The position numbers were made by a program, and so were the translations under genes. From NCBI GenBank assembly GCA_050291365.1, contig JBNKJS010000003.1, positions 1 through 64,000 on the forward strand: a stretch of 64,000 bases of DNA. The letters run 5' to 3'. The DNA is from JAAGZL01 sp050291365. GTDB taxonomy: Bacteria > Pseudomonadota > Gammaproteobacteria > Chromatiales > Chromatiaceae. Positions 34,671 through 43,285 of the stretch are shown here, in pieces (position 1 is the stretch's first letter; the number at the start of each line of letters is the position of its first letter). The notes beneath the pieces were generated by a model. That model searched no databases. It saw only the letters and a list, made by a program, of their open reading frames with translations, and was not told the origin of the DNA.

Positions 34671-35924
34671 TTAATTCTCTAAGATAGTTTCACGATGCCC
34701 GGATGGTTTCCAGGCCGGGGCTATTACGTTGGGCATGCGGGAACGCAGTAACAGACGTGCCGGGGCCAGGGCGAACTCACCATAGCGCTGGTTTATCTCA
34801 TCGCGGGTCTGGTTGAGGTCATCCAGCCGTTTCCGGTCTGGGGCAAACATCTCTAGCTGGTTGTCGCCAGAGCTGGGGTCCAGGGCGGTGACCTGCACCT
34901 GAAACACCGGCTCACCACGCCACTCTTGGTTCATGAGCCTATGGCAAAGGGCCATGATATCCGGGCCATGATCTGTAGGCAGGGCAGGGCGATACTTGCC
35001 GGATATCCATCCGTCAGCGCTACGCAGTCCTATGAAGAATCGCCCCGCCAGGAAATGGTGTCGACGCAGGCGGGCTGCCACCTTCTCGGACATATGCAGC
35101 AGAAAGGTTTGGATTACGTTTATATCTGTTGTATTTGGCGGCATTACTTTACCGTGGCCTATGCTCTTGGGTGCAGGTACGGATACCTTGACTGGGTCTG
35201 GATCCAGTCCCTGGGCCATGAGCCAGATACGTCTACCCAGATTGCCGAAGCGTTTCCCCAGCTCTCCTATTGGAAGATTCTGCATATCACCGCAGGTGTG
35301 TACGCCCCTGTCGGCCAGAAAGCCCCCTATGCCTCTGGCAATGCCGCAGAGCTCAGTGACAGGGGTATCGGTCAGGGTGGCCCGTGCCTCCCATGGTGGG
35401 ATTATGGTCAGGCCATCCGGCTTATTCTGCTTGGCCGCGTATTTGGCGGTGGTCTTGTCGCCGCTCAGCCCAACCGAACAGAGGATACCGCCGGATGCCT
35501 CCAGTACAGTCTGCTTTACCTCCTGGGCAATCCGTTCAGGAGGTCCCATCAGCCGCTGGCAGCGAGTGACATCAAGAAAGGCCTCATCCACCGAGAACAC
35601 CTCTACATCTGGGGTTAGCATAGTGAGGGCATCCATGATGTTGGAGGATATCTCGGCATAGCGTCTGGGGTGAGACGGAACTCTAATAAAATCAGGGCAT
35701 AGACTCCGTGCTTCACGCAGGCGCATACCAGTGTGTATACCGAAGGCCCGGGCTTCGTAAGAGCAGGTGATGATGCAGGTGCCTTGGGAACCATTGGTGA
35801 TACCTATAGGCCGTCCCTGCAGTTCCGGGTTATCTAGTTGTTCCACGCTGCAGAAGAAGGCATTCATATCCACCAGAATGATAGCTCTGGGCCATGGATT
35901 ATATGGATAAGCTAAGGCGTTCAT
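34671..35924 (-). CDS. Y-family DNA polymerase (DinB/ImuB type)
   Basis: 417 residues from the chosen ATG at 35924. Y-family active site: IILVDMNAFFCSVEQ near the N-terminus and VFSVDEAFLDVT at about residue 105, giving the catalytic Asp/Asp-Glu triad. PDGLTIIPP, the helix-hairpin-helix thumb (CGIARGIGGFLADRGVHTCGDM) and a little-finger region follow. It performs error-prone translesion synthesis. An ATG 63 bp upstream (35987) is also open, but its peptide is poor and would include the possible operator at 35967-35981. The companion SRAP gene is 1 bp downstream. The pair occurs elsewhere on plasmids and integrative elements, so transfer is possible. Confidence 0.88.
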   Translation of the reverse strand: MNALAYPYNPWPRAIILVDMNAFFCSVEQLDNPELQGRPIGITNGSQGTCIITCSYEARAFGIHTGMRLREARSLCPDFIRVPSHPRRYAEISSNIMDALTMLTPDVEVFSVDEAFLDVTRCQRLMGPPERIAQEVKQTVLEASGGILCSVGLSGDKTTAKYAAKQNKPDGLTIIPPWEARATLTDTPVTELCGIARGIGGFLADRGVHTCGDMQNLPIGELGKRFGNLGRRIWLMAQGLDPDPVKVSVPAPKSIGHGKVMPPNTTDINVIQTFLLHMSEKVAARLRRHHFLAGRFFIGLRSADGWISGKYRPALPTDHGPDIMALCHRLMNQEWRGEPVFQVQVTALDPSSGDNQLEMFAPDRKRLDDLNQTRDEINQRYGEFALAPARLLLRSRMPNVIAPAWKPSGHRETILEN

Positions 35925-35966
35925 AGCTGAGTAACAAGCGGCGTCTAACGGGAGAACAATAATACA

Positions 35967-35981
35967 GAACATACATAGAAC
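35967..35981 (-). promoter_or_regulatory. Possible LexA-type box (GTTC-N7-GTTC)
   Basis: On the minus strand GTTC-tatgtat-GTTC lies 43-57 bp before the chosen start of the Y-family polymerase. The direct-repeat spacing equals the SOS box of Alphaproteobacteria; the gammaproteobacterial CTGT-N8-ACAG palindrome was not seen here. Supportive context, but the motif is short and chance is possible. Confidence 0.35.
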
Positions 35982-36014
35982 ATGCAATTTAAATTATTAT
36001 TGTTAATATGGCGC

Positions 36015-38813
36015 CTAATCCAGTATCTGTTTTACCGCATTATCCAGTCTATCAAGCAGGGTGGTAAGATTATTATCGGATTTGTCTTTGGATGCTATTT
36101 CTAGTTCATGAGCAATATTTTTTAGGGATGTAGCGGCACATATGGATGCAGATCCGTGTAGAGAGTGGGCTGTATCAAATAGTTCATCCCATTTTCGTGA
36201 TTTGGCGGCACGCCGTATTGATTCTGACTGTTGAGGAAGGTCAATACAAAATTGGTTGAATAATTTTTGAGCGAGTTCTGGTTTGCCGCCAGCTATATTT
36301 ATTGCTTGATCAAGATCGCGGACGACGTCCTCACTAGCGGGCTTTGGCTTGGTTTCTCTTTTGGGTGATTTAGCTTTGGGCTTTTGCAGGGGTTTTATCA
36401 AATGATTACTGACAATATCTATTAACAGGGTTTCATCCACTGGCTTCACCAGATAATCATCCATGCCCGATGCTTCTACACGCTTTTTTGTCTCTGGCAT
36501 TATGTCTGCCGTTAATGCGACTATAGGTGTATGTCGAGAAATTGTTGCTTCGTATTTTCTGATCTCCCTGGCTGCTTCCAATCCACTTATATTTGGCATA
36601 TGTATGTCCATCAATATAAGGTCGTACTTATTGCTGGATGCAAGTTCAATAGCTTCATCTCCATCGGCAGCTTGGGTAATAGTAGCTCCAAGTTGGTGTA
36701 GCAATGTTGCTACCAGCTCAAGATTTATTGGATTATCATCAGCAATCAATATATGAAAATCAGCCAGTTGTTTTTTTTGCGGCTGTTTTGTAGTTGATTT
36801 TTTATGCTCAGCATTTGATTTAACCTTTAATTTCCGCTTTGGTTTGGATTTGTTCTTCGGTAAATTCTTTTTATCTAAAATATTAAGAATGGCGTGCTCT
36901 AATGTACTGTGGCTAATTGGTTTTGAAAAACAGGTAACCTGGGCTGTATTTTCAATATGATGAATAATTTCATGATTAGATGAGCTTAGGAGCACAATGA
37001 TAGGTGGGCAGTCACTGGTGTTTATTGATTTTAGATAGTTAATGATCCTCTCATCATCTATCTCTGTAGCAGCAAAGCTGATAATGATGAAGTCCATTTC
37101 GCAAATTGCTTTTTGTTGAATATTATCAAAATCAATATCTGTTACGTCTATTCCAAATATATTTAAGTTATGGCGGATTACCAGTCTGGATAGTCTATGG
37201 TTATCTATGATTGCACATTTCATAGCGTTGAAACGTGTGAAGTCTTGATGGCTGGAGGTATCCTTATGGCTTTGTTTTAGCTTTAAAGTTACTGTAAATT
37301 CTGATCCTTCATTTTCATTACTGGCAACTGTAATTTTACCACCCATTGCGTGGGCTAATTTTTGGCTTATGCTAAGGCCAAGTCCGCTACCACCAAATTT
37401 TCTACTTGTGGATGAGTCAGCCTGATGGAAAGATTTAAAGAGATATTCCTGAGATTTATTGCTGATTCCTATACCCGTATCAGTAACGGTAAATTTTAAA
37501 ATAATATCTTCATCGTTAACGTATTCGTCCACCATGACACGAATTATCACTTCACCATTATTGGTGAACTTGATAGCGTTGCTTATTAAATTAACCAGGA
37601 TTTGTCTTATTCTAAGCTCGTCTCCTACAAGTTGTGGTGGTACATCTGAGTAGATAAGAACCATCAGCTCTAGGTGCTTATCATGGGCTGCAGGTGATAA
37701 AAAATTCACTGGGTTTTCAAAGCAGTCCCGTACATTAAACTCATTGTATTCTGGTTTAAGTTTGTCAGATTCAAGTTTTGAATAATCTAGAATGTTATTT
37801 ATTATTCCAAGAAGATCTGTGGCAGACTTTGATACTGTCTGAACCATATTTCGTTGTTCAGCAGTTAGGCTGGTTTTTAGAAGCAGATTAGTAAAACCAA
37901 TAACGCCATTCATTGGTGTGCGTATTTCATGGCTCATGTTTGCAAGGAATTCAGATTTTACCTTGTTTGCCTTCTGCTCCCGTTTTCTTGCTAGAACAAG
38001 CTCAACGTTTTGTATTTCTAGTTCTTCCATGGTTTGAGTTAGATCAGATGTTGCTTGATCCACCTGTGTTTGTAGATGTTCATGCGCATTTTCCAGTTCA
38101 GATGCCATGGCATTGAATCCTTCTTCAAGAGTACGAATTTCACCTTTTGAATGCGCTGGAACTCTTGCGGAAAAATCTCTGTGTTTCATCCTAATAACGG
38201 CCTTGGTAAGGCGTAAAATAGGTGAGACAATGCGTTGGCTTAGGAGACTTGCAATCATCCCTGAAACAATAACAACTATAAGGACTAGCAAAATACTGTT
38301 TCTTATTATCTCATTATTATTAGTCCGGTTACCGCTATCTGTCATAACAACATTTGCTGTGCCAAGTTCAACTATCTGATTATCACTGTGATCTGTGTTT
38401 GTCTGTTCTGGATAATCGTCTAGCTTGGATGCAGATGCGTCATATGAGATTGTTGCGGTAAACAATTGGGTGTGGTGTTTGTTGTTGGGCTTGTTGCTGT
38501 TAGATTCTCTCTCTTTGCTTAATATAATTTCTCCATTTTGATCATATAGAGAAATAGCAATCACACCATCACGCTCAAAAATACTGTTTATACTTAGCGC
38601 CAGTGCATCCTGATTGCCGGAATATATTCCGTACATCGATACGGCAGCCAACTCTTTGGCTACTGCTCTACCACGTTCAATAAATGATCTTTCTAGCGCT
38701 TCAAGCTGAGAGTTAGTTATGTATACCCCAAGCGTTAATGCAACAATAGTAGTAGGAAACAAGATGAGGAGTATCAGCTTGGTTTTAAGCTTAGATGTCC
38801 GTCGTATTGCCAT
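36015..38813 (-). CDS. BarA-like hybrid sensor histidine kinase
   Basis: 932 residues. TM1 at about 12-32, a periplasmic sensor (about 33-170), TM2 at about 171-192, HAMP (about 193-245), HisKA with phospho-His in NMSHEIRTP at about 294, HATPase with SGLGLSISQKLA, then a first receiver (about 530-645), a second receiver (about 688-805, ADDNPINL and phospho-Asp in LILMDIHMP), and a C-terminal HPt domain with HSLHGSA at about 882. The first receiver lacks the phospho-acceptor Asp (MDFIIISF), so it is a pseudo-receiver. A His-Asp-His relay to an unlinked regulator is expected. The ATG overlaps the stop of the upstream solute-binding gene (TAATG), which implies the SBP is part of the signal input. 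Confidence 0.9.
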   Translation of the reverse strand: MAIRRTSKLKTKLILLILFPTTIVALTLGVYITNSQLEALERSFIERGRAVAKELAAVSMYGIYSGNQDALALSINSIFERDGVIAISLYDQNGEIILSKERESNSNKPNNKHHTQLFTATISYDASASKLDDYPEQTNTDHSDNQIVELGTANVVMTDSGNRTNNNEIIRNSILLVLIVVIVSGMIASLLSQRIVSPILRLTKAVIRMKHRDFSARVPAHSKGEIRTLEEGFNAMASELENAHEHLQTQVDQATSDLTQTMEELEIQNVELVLARKREQKANKVKSEFLANMSHEIRTPMNGVIGFTNLLLKTSLTAEQRNMVQTVSKSATDLLGIINNILDYSKLESDKLKPEYNEFNVRDCFENPVNFLSPAAHDKHLELMVLIYSDVPPQLVGDELRIRQILVNLISNAIKFTNNGEVIIRVMVDEYVNDEDIILKFTVTDTGIGISNKSQEYLFKSFHQADSSTSRKFGGSGLGLSISQKLAHAMGGKITVASNENEGSEFTVTLKLKQSHKDTSSHQDFTRFNAMKCAIIDNHRLSRLVIRHNLNIFGIDVTDIDFDNIQQKAICEMDFIIISFAATEIDDERIINYLKSINTSDCPPIIVLLSSSNHEIIHHIENTAQVTCFSKPISHSTLEHAILNILDKKNLPKNKSKPKRKLKVKSNAEHKKSTTKQPQKKQLADFHILIADDNPINLELVATLLHQLGATITQAADGDEAIELASSNKYDLILMDIHMPNISGLEAAREIRKYEATISRHTPIVALTADIMPETKKRVEASGMDDYLVKPVDETLLIDIVSNHLIKPLQKPKAKSPKRETKPKPASEDVVRDLDQAINIAGGKPELAQKLFNQFCIDLPQQSESIRRAAKSRKWDELFDTAHSLHGSASICAATSLKNIAHELEIASKDKSDNNLTTLLDRLDNAVKQILD

Positions 38814-39778
38814 TATCTTGCCTGCATGATTTTAGCTTTAATTTCATTTGTTGGTGGTAAGTTAATTTTAAGTGATCTGGCAACTCTCCTGTTGGTATTA
38901 ACGGAAAAGTATCTTGGAAATGCTGGTGGCGGTAGACTTCTATTATTAGATGCAGCAAATTTGGCCACCTCATCCCCAATGTGTTGCCCCATATCCATAG
39001 GTGAAGAATATATAGCAGCCGTGGCGCCAGATTTTACAAATGCAGCAGAGTATCCAAATACTGGAACATTGTGGCGATAGCTTGATAGTAGAACTGTCAT
39101 AACAGTTTTTTTGTTATATACACTTGGATCAGGTTGAGCTAGAAGCACATCAACTTTATGATATAAATTATTCTCAAGTGTGGAGCCGATGTTACCGTTA
39201 TTGACATTAACGACAACAGGTTTCAGTCCCATGTTGCGTATTACCTGTTGCAGTTGTTTTTTTCCAATTCCTGAATAGCTGCCAAGTAAAACCCCAACTT
39301 TATCTTTATCTGGCATTGCAGACTTTATTAGCTGCAGTTGTCTCTTTATGGGTTGGTCGATATAGATGGCAGATTTATTCTTGCTGGAGCTCTTTTTTCT
39401 TATGGTGGGATAACTATGGCTGGGGATAAGTGTATACAGAACAGGCGTTTTTATTTTGTAGCTGTTTAACCGCATAGCAGCCATATTGCCAACAGTAACA
39501 ACAAGATCCCATTTGGTATTACTAACTAGATCGTCCAGTTTCTTATTGTTGTTAACTGATTCAACTGATATTGATGGTTTATCGCACTCTTTGTTATTCG
39601 AATCGCAAATATGGTCAATACGTTTCTTGGCTGCATTAATGATTTTGTTATATACGGATGCAGATCCGCTTTTTATAAAAAGAACCTTTGGTTCTGCGGC
39701 CTCTAATGTAGTAGCAACAGAGAAGATTAGAAGCAGAAGGAAGAGTGCCGATGTAGATGACCCGATGAGTGATTTCAT
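38813..39778 (-). CDS. ABC-type substrate-binding protein (PF04392-like), sensor partner
   Basis: 321 residues from ATG 39778, where a signal peptide MKSLIGSSTSALFLLLLIF...LEAAEP begins; upstream in-frame ATGs add charged residues and look wrong. The two-lobed periplasmic fold is suggested by PKVLFIKSGSASVYNKI, DLVVTVGNMAAMRL, KVGVLLGSYSGIGKKQLQQV, VDVLLAQPDPSVYNKKT and VPVFGYSAAFVKSGATAAIYSS. No permease or ATPase gene is adjacent. It sits between a TonB-dependent receptor and a hybrid kinase, overlapping the latter by 1 bp, so its probable job is to present a ligand to the kinase sensor. Confidence 0.78.
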   Translation of the reverse strand: MKSLIGSSTSALFLLLLIFSVATTLEAAEPKVLFIKSGSASVYNKIINAAKKRIDHICDSNNKECDKPSISVESVNNNKKLDDLVSNTKWDLVVTVGNMAAMRLNSYKIKTPVLYTLIPSHSYPTIRKKSSSKNKSAIYIDQPIKRQLQLIKSAMPDKDKVGVLLGSYSGIGKKQLQQVIRNMGLKPVVVNVNNGNIGSTLENNLYHKVDVLLAQPDPSVYNKKTVMTVLLSSYRHNVPVFGYSAAFVKSGATAAIYSSPMDMGQHIGDEVAKFAASNNRSLPPPAFPRYFSVNTNRRVARSLKINLPPTNEIKAKIMQAR

Positions 39779-39912
39779 GGGTGTGTAGCGCTCCATAGAG
39801 GAGCAATAACCCATCCTAGACGGTCGTTTCTTCCGCCAGATAACTTGGTTTTTTCTTTTTGTTTTAGATCTGTCCATTAAAATTACCGCTCATCCGTGAT
39901 GTTGATGCGTCC

Positions 39913-42156
39913 CTAAAATTTAATTCCAACCTGTAGGTAGAGCTCTCTTTGCGCCTGGTTTTCGTTGAAATACTCCTGGTAATCATTGTCGGTTACGTTG
40001 TGTAGAATTGCGGAGACATCTATGGTTGCATCTGGGAGCTTGAATGTTTTCCCCACACGTAAATCCCATTTGTTATAGGCGTCTGTTTCGTCACCAGGGT
40101 CTAGCCATGTTGTTCTTCCGGTATGGTAAAAGCCGGAGCTCAGTTGTATTCCGTTGTCAAAGCGGTGGCTGGCTAAAATGCCAAATGTTTCTTTCGGTAC
40201 AATTTCACTTACATCATGATATTCACTAGGCTGACCTGAAGCGTCATAGCTACTAACCTGCGATCCAGAAGCATCTAGACGGCTATATACTGCATGGATG
40301 TTTGTGTTATCTGTAGGCTGAAAATCAAGCTGTATCTCAAGCCCATTGATCTCTACTCGTCCATCATTATTAAAATTGCCAGCGCCATTATTTACTAAGT
40401 CACCAAAGTTTGTACTGCTGTCCCAGGCATAGTTGATGACAGGGCTTATTTTTTCCTTGAACAGCTTTATATCCATGGTAATAGGGATATCCTTAAATGC
40501 AGCCATATAGCCAAGTTCTATCGAGTTGACCTTCTCTGGGTCAGGTACTCCAACTGTCCTATGCAGTTGGTCGATAAACAGGGCACCTGATGTGTCGTTA
40601 ACTCTTAAATCAATTTGTTCCTCCCATACGTTTGGCATACGGTAGGCAGTGGAATGGGAGATGCGGAATATGTGGTTCTCTTTCAGGGCGTAATTCAATG
40701 CAACTCGAGGAGAAAGCATGCCACTGAAACCTTCGTACTTCTCCAGCATGGCCCCGAGATTCACAGTCGTATCATCCCTCGGTTTCCATTCTGCATTAAC
40801 AAATGCATGTACCTGGTTGCGGATTGCTGCAGAGTCTTGATTTAAGGTGTCAGGACTTACTGTGTTGTCATGACGCAGTCCAGCACCCCAGGCCAGACGT
40901 AGATCAGACGCTGGTTTAAACAGGTGCTGGAACTCCAGTTCATACCTGTCGGACTCGTAACTGAACCCTGAAATTACATTAAATGGCCATATTGTTGTGG
41001 TAAACGTGTCATCCAACTCTTTATGGTTATGAAAAAAATGCAGGCTGTATTCGCTATCATTATCGATGGTGTGGGTCCACTTGACCTGTTGGAAGCTGCT
41101 GGTGCTATCTGTATCTCTTGGAACACCCAATGAGCTTGTTTGTTGCGTCCCTCCAGAGTAACCGGCTTGAAGCATTATCTTATTATTTGAGTCATACTTG
41201 TAATCACCGCGGAAGCTCATCCACTTATTAGAGGCATCGTCGTACCCGCTTTTTAGTCCATCTTTTTCGTCGTAGTTCAGGGTTAAACGGTAATTGAGGT
41301 CCCCAATCTTACCGGCATTGCGCGCCAGTACCTGGCGGGTATGTTTGTCGCCAATTGTGGTTTTGACCAGGGTGCCCTGCTGTTGAGCTGGGTCTTCGGT
41401 GATAATATTGATTACTCCTGAGAAGGAGTTTGAGCCGAATGCGGCCGCATTGGACCCACGGATTACCTCAATACGCTTTATATCCTCCATGGCCAGTGGA
41501 AGACCTGACCAGGAGACACCACCAATAACCGGGTTATATATAGAACGTCCGTCCACTAGGACCTGGAGACTCCTGGAGTATAGATCGGCGCGCCCATGAT
41601 AGGTGACGAAGTACTCGTCTCCTCCATAGTTGGCTACCTGCATACCTGGTACCAGACGCATCAGCTCTGCAATCTCAAGGGCGCCGGATGCCTTGATCAT
41701 CTCTTTATCGATAATGGTCATGGATACCGGTGTTTCTGATATCGACTGTTCCAGGCGGGTGGCAGTGAACACTATCGGCAGATCGCTGTAAAAATACTCT
41801 TCGGAAATGATGTCGGTGTAATCGGCTTCTGTCTCTGTCTCCGTATCTGCTTCTGTCTCTGTCTCTGCTTCTGTATCTGTCTCTGTCTCTGTATCTGTAT
41901 CTGTATCTGTCTCTGTATCTGTCTCTGTATCTGTATCGTTAGCAGTGTCCGTCCCGACATCAGAACTGGTTGTTGTATCGGTTTCTATATTGGTTTTAGT
42001 GGTAGTTACATCATGGCTCTCAGCAGTGGTTTCGATATTAGCATCCGTAGGAGTTTCACTACTGGCATCAGAGTAGGATGTTGGCAGAAGCGTCATTGAG
42101 ATTACGCTGATCAGCGTTGCCATATATCTAGAGGTTTCAGCCCTGTTTCTAAGCAT
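39913..42156 (-). CDS. TonB-dependent outer-membrane receptor with TETD-repeat linker
   Basis: 747 residues. A signal peptide (about 1-30) is followed by a linker of some 90 residues, of which about 40 are Thr/Asp/Glu alternations. A plug domain begins at about residue 125 (PIVFTATRLEQSISETPVSMTIIDKEMI, VLVDGRSIYNPVIGGVSW, IEVIRGSNAAAFGSNSFSGVINI). A 22-strand barrel follows, ending YLQVGIKF. It is of the small-molecule or vitamin receptor style; ligand unknown. No obvious TonB box was found before the plug. It heads the minus-strand unit receptor, solute-binding protein (135 bp to its chosen start), kinase, and is divergent from cysM. Confidence 0.9.
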   Translation of the reverse strand: MLRNRAETSRYMATLISVISMTLLPTSYSDASSETPTDANIETTAESHDVTTTKTNIETDTTTSSDVGTDTANDTDTETDTETDTDTDTETETDTEAETETEADTETETEADYTDIISEEYFYSDLPIVFTATRLEQSISETPVSMTIIDKEMIKASGALEIAELMRLVPGMQVANYGGDEYFVTYHGRADLYSRSLQVLVDGRSIYNPVIGGVSWSGLPLAMEDIKRIEVIRGSNAAAFGSNSFSGVINIITEDPAQQQGTLVKTTIGDKHTRQVLARNAGKIGDLNYRLTLNYDEKDGLKSGYDDASNKWMSFRGDYKYDSNNKIMLQAGYSGGTQQTSSLGVPRDTDSTSSFQQVKWTHTIDNDSEYSLHFFHNHKELDDTFTTTIWPFNVISGFSYESDRYELEFQHLFKPASDLRLAWGAGLRHDNTVSPDTLNQDSAAIRNQVHAFVNAEWKPRDDTTVNLGAMLEKYEGFSGMLSPRVALNYALKENHIFRISHSTAYRMPNVWEEQIDLRVNDTSGALFIDQLHRTVGVPDPEKVNSIELGYMAAFKDIPITMDIKLFKEKISPVINYAWDSSTNFGDLVNNGAGNFNNDGRVEINGLEIQLDFQPTDNTNIHAVYSRLDASGSQVSSYDASGQPSEYHDVSEIVPKETFGILASHRFDNGIQLSSGFYHTGRTTWLDPGDETDAYNKWDLRVGKTFKLPDATIDVSAILHNVTDNDYQEYFNENQAQRELYLQVGIKF
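41822..41940. repeat. 6-bp coding repeat array (tctgtM) in the receptor gene
   Basis: About twenty tandem hexamers of the forms tctgtc, tctgta and tctgct encode the Thr-Glu/Thr-Asp linker on the minus strand. Unit length is a multiple of three, so gain or loss of units changes linker length without breaking the frame. Typical slippage-prone microsatellite. Confidence 0.88.
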
Positions 42157-42291
42157 GGTGCGTCCCTATAGCAATTGTGTAGTATGCTTCTATTAATATC
42201 ATGGATACGAGCGTTTCTATACAGCAAATATCGATTTAGCCCCATATATTAGCATCGTTTTTACCGCATGTTTTAAGTAGAATTGAGAATT

Positions 42292-43185
42292 ATGAACTAT
42301 CAAACGATTGAACAGTGCATTGGAAATACCCCCCTTGTACGCCTACAACGCCTGCCTGGTGATAGCAGCAACACGATTTTGCTTAAGCTAGAAGGGAATA
42401 ATCCCGCTGGATCGGTCAAAGACAGACCAGCATTGAACATGATCCAGATGGCCGAATCCAGGGGTGAAATCAAGCCTGGAGACACCCTGATTGAGGCCAC
42501 CAGCGGTAATACTGGCATTGCCCTGGCCATGGCGGCTGCAATAAAGGGTTACCGCATGATTCTGGTGATGCCTGAGAATATGAGCCTGGAACGTCGATCT
42601 TTGATGAAGGCCTATGGTGCTGAGATCATACTTACCCCAGAAGGGGGGAGTATGGAGTTGGCTATTGACAAGGCACAAGAGATGGAAGCCGCTGGTGAGG
42701 GACTGATTCTGGACCAGTTCTCCAATCAGGACAACCCTATGGCCCACGTTAAGAGTACAGGTCCAGAGATATGGCAACAGACGCGTGGAGAAATTACCCA
42801 TTTTGTCAGTTCCATGGGCACAACTGGCACCATTATGGGCGTTTCCAGATTTTTGAAGGAGAAAAATCCTGATATAGAGATTGTTGGTGTTCAGCCCATG
42901 GATGGTTCCAGTATTCCTGGGATACGCCGCTGGCCAGTTGAGTATCTGCCCAAAATATACGATGCCAGCAGGGTGGACCGGATTATAGATGTGAGTCAGG
43001 AGGCGGCAGAGAATACGACCAGGGAGTTGGCTGCAACCGAAGGGATCATGGCTGGTATCTCCTCAGGCGGGGCCGTATCAGCTGCCCTGGAGTTGTCCAG
43101 GGATCTAACCAATGCAGTGATAGTAGTAATTGTATGTGATCGCGGAGATAGATACCTATCTACGGGCATTTTCCCGGCTGATTAG
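42292..43185 (+). CDS. cysM: Cysteine synthase B
   Basis: 297 residues from ATG 42292; a TTG nine bases earlier is possible. PLP enzyme forming cysteine from O-acetylserine and sulfide or thiosulfate. Signatures: TIEQCIGNTPLVRLQRLPG, LEGNNPAGSVKDRPA with the Schiff-base lysine, EATSGNTGIALAMAAAIKGY (phosphate loop), SSMGTTGTIMGVSRFL and the CysM-specific SSIPGIRRWPVEYLP. Very close to E. coli CysM throughout. Divergent from the receptor operon over a spacer of about 130 bp. Confidence 0.96.
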   Translation: MNYQTIEQCIGNTPLVRLQRLPGDSSNTILLKLEGNNPAGSVKDRPALNMIQMAESRGEIKPGDTLIEATSGNTGIALAMAAAIKGYRMILVMPENMSLERRSLMKAYGAEIILTPEGGSMELAIDKAQEMEAAGEGLILDQFSNQDNPMAHVKSTGPEIWQQTRGEITHFVSSMGTTGTIMGVSRFLKEKNPDIEIVGVQPMDGSSIPGIRRWPVEYLPKIYDASRVDRIIDVSQEAAENTTRELAATEGIMAGISSGGAVSAALELSRDLTNAVIVVIVCDRGDRYLSTGIFPAD

Positions 43186-43285
43186 AATGCAATATTAATA
43201 TGCAATGCAATCAATAATATAAGCAGCATACTTAATGTTGTATATAACTATATTTATGCGTCAATAGAAGCCAGGAATATACAAA

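Noticed and set aside
34926..35661. Two long frames antisense to the Y-family polymerase
   Set aside because: Shadow frames; the polymerase active-site motifs are on the minus strand.
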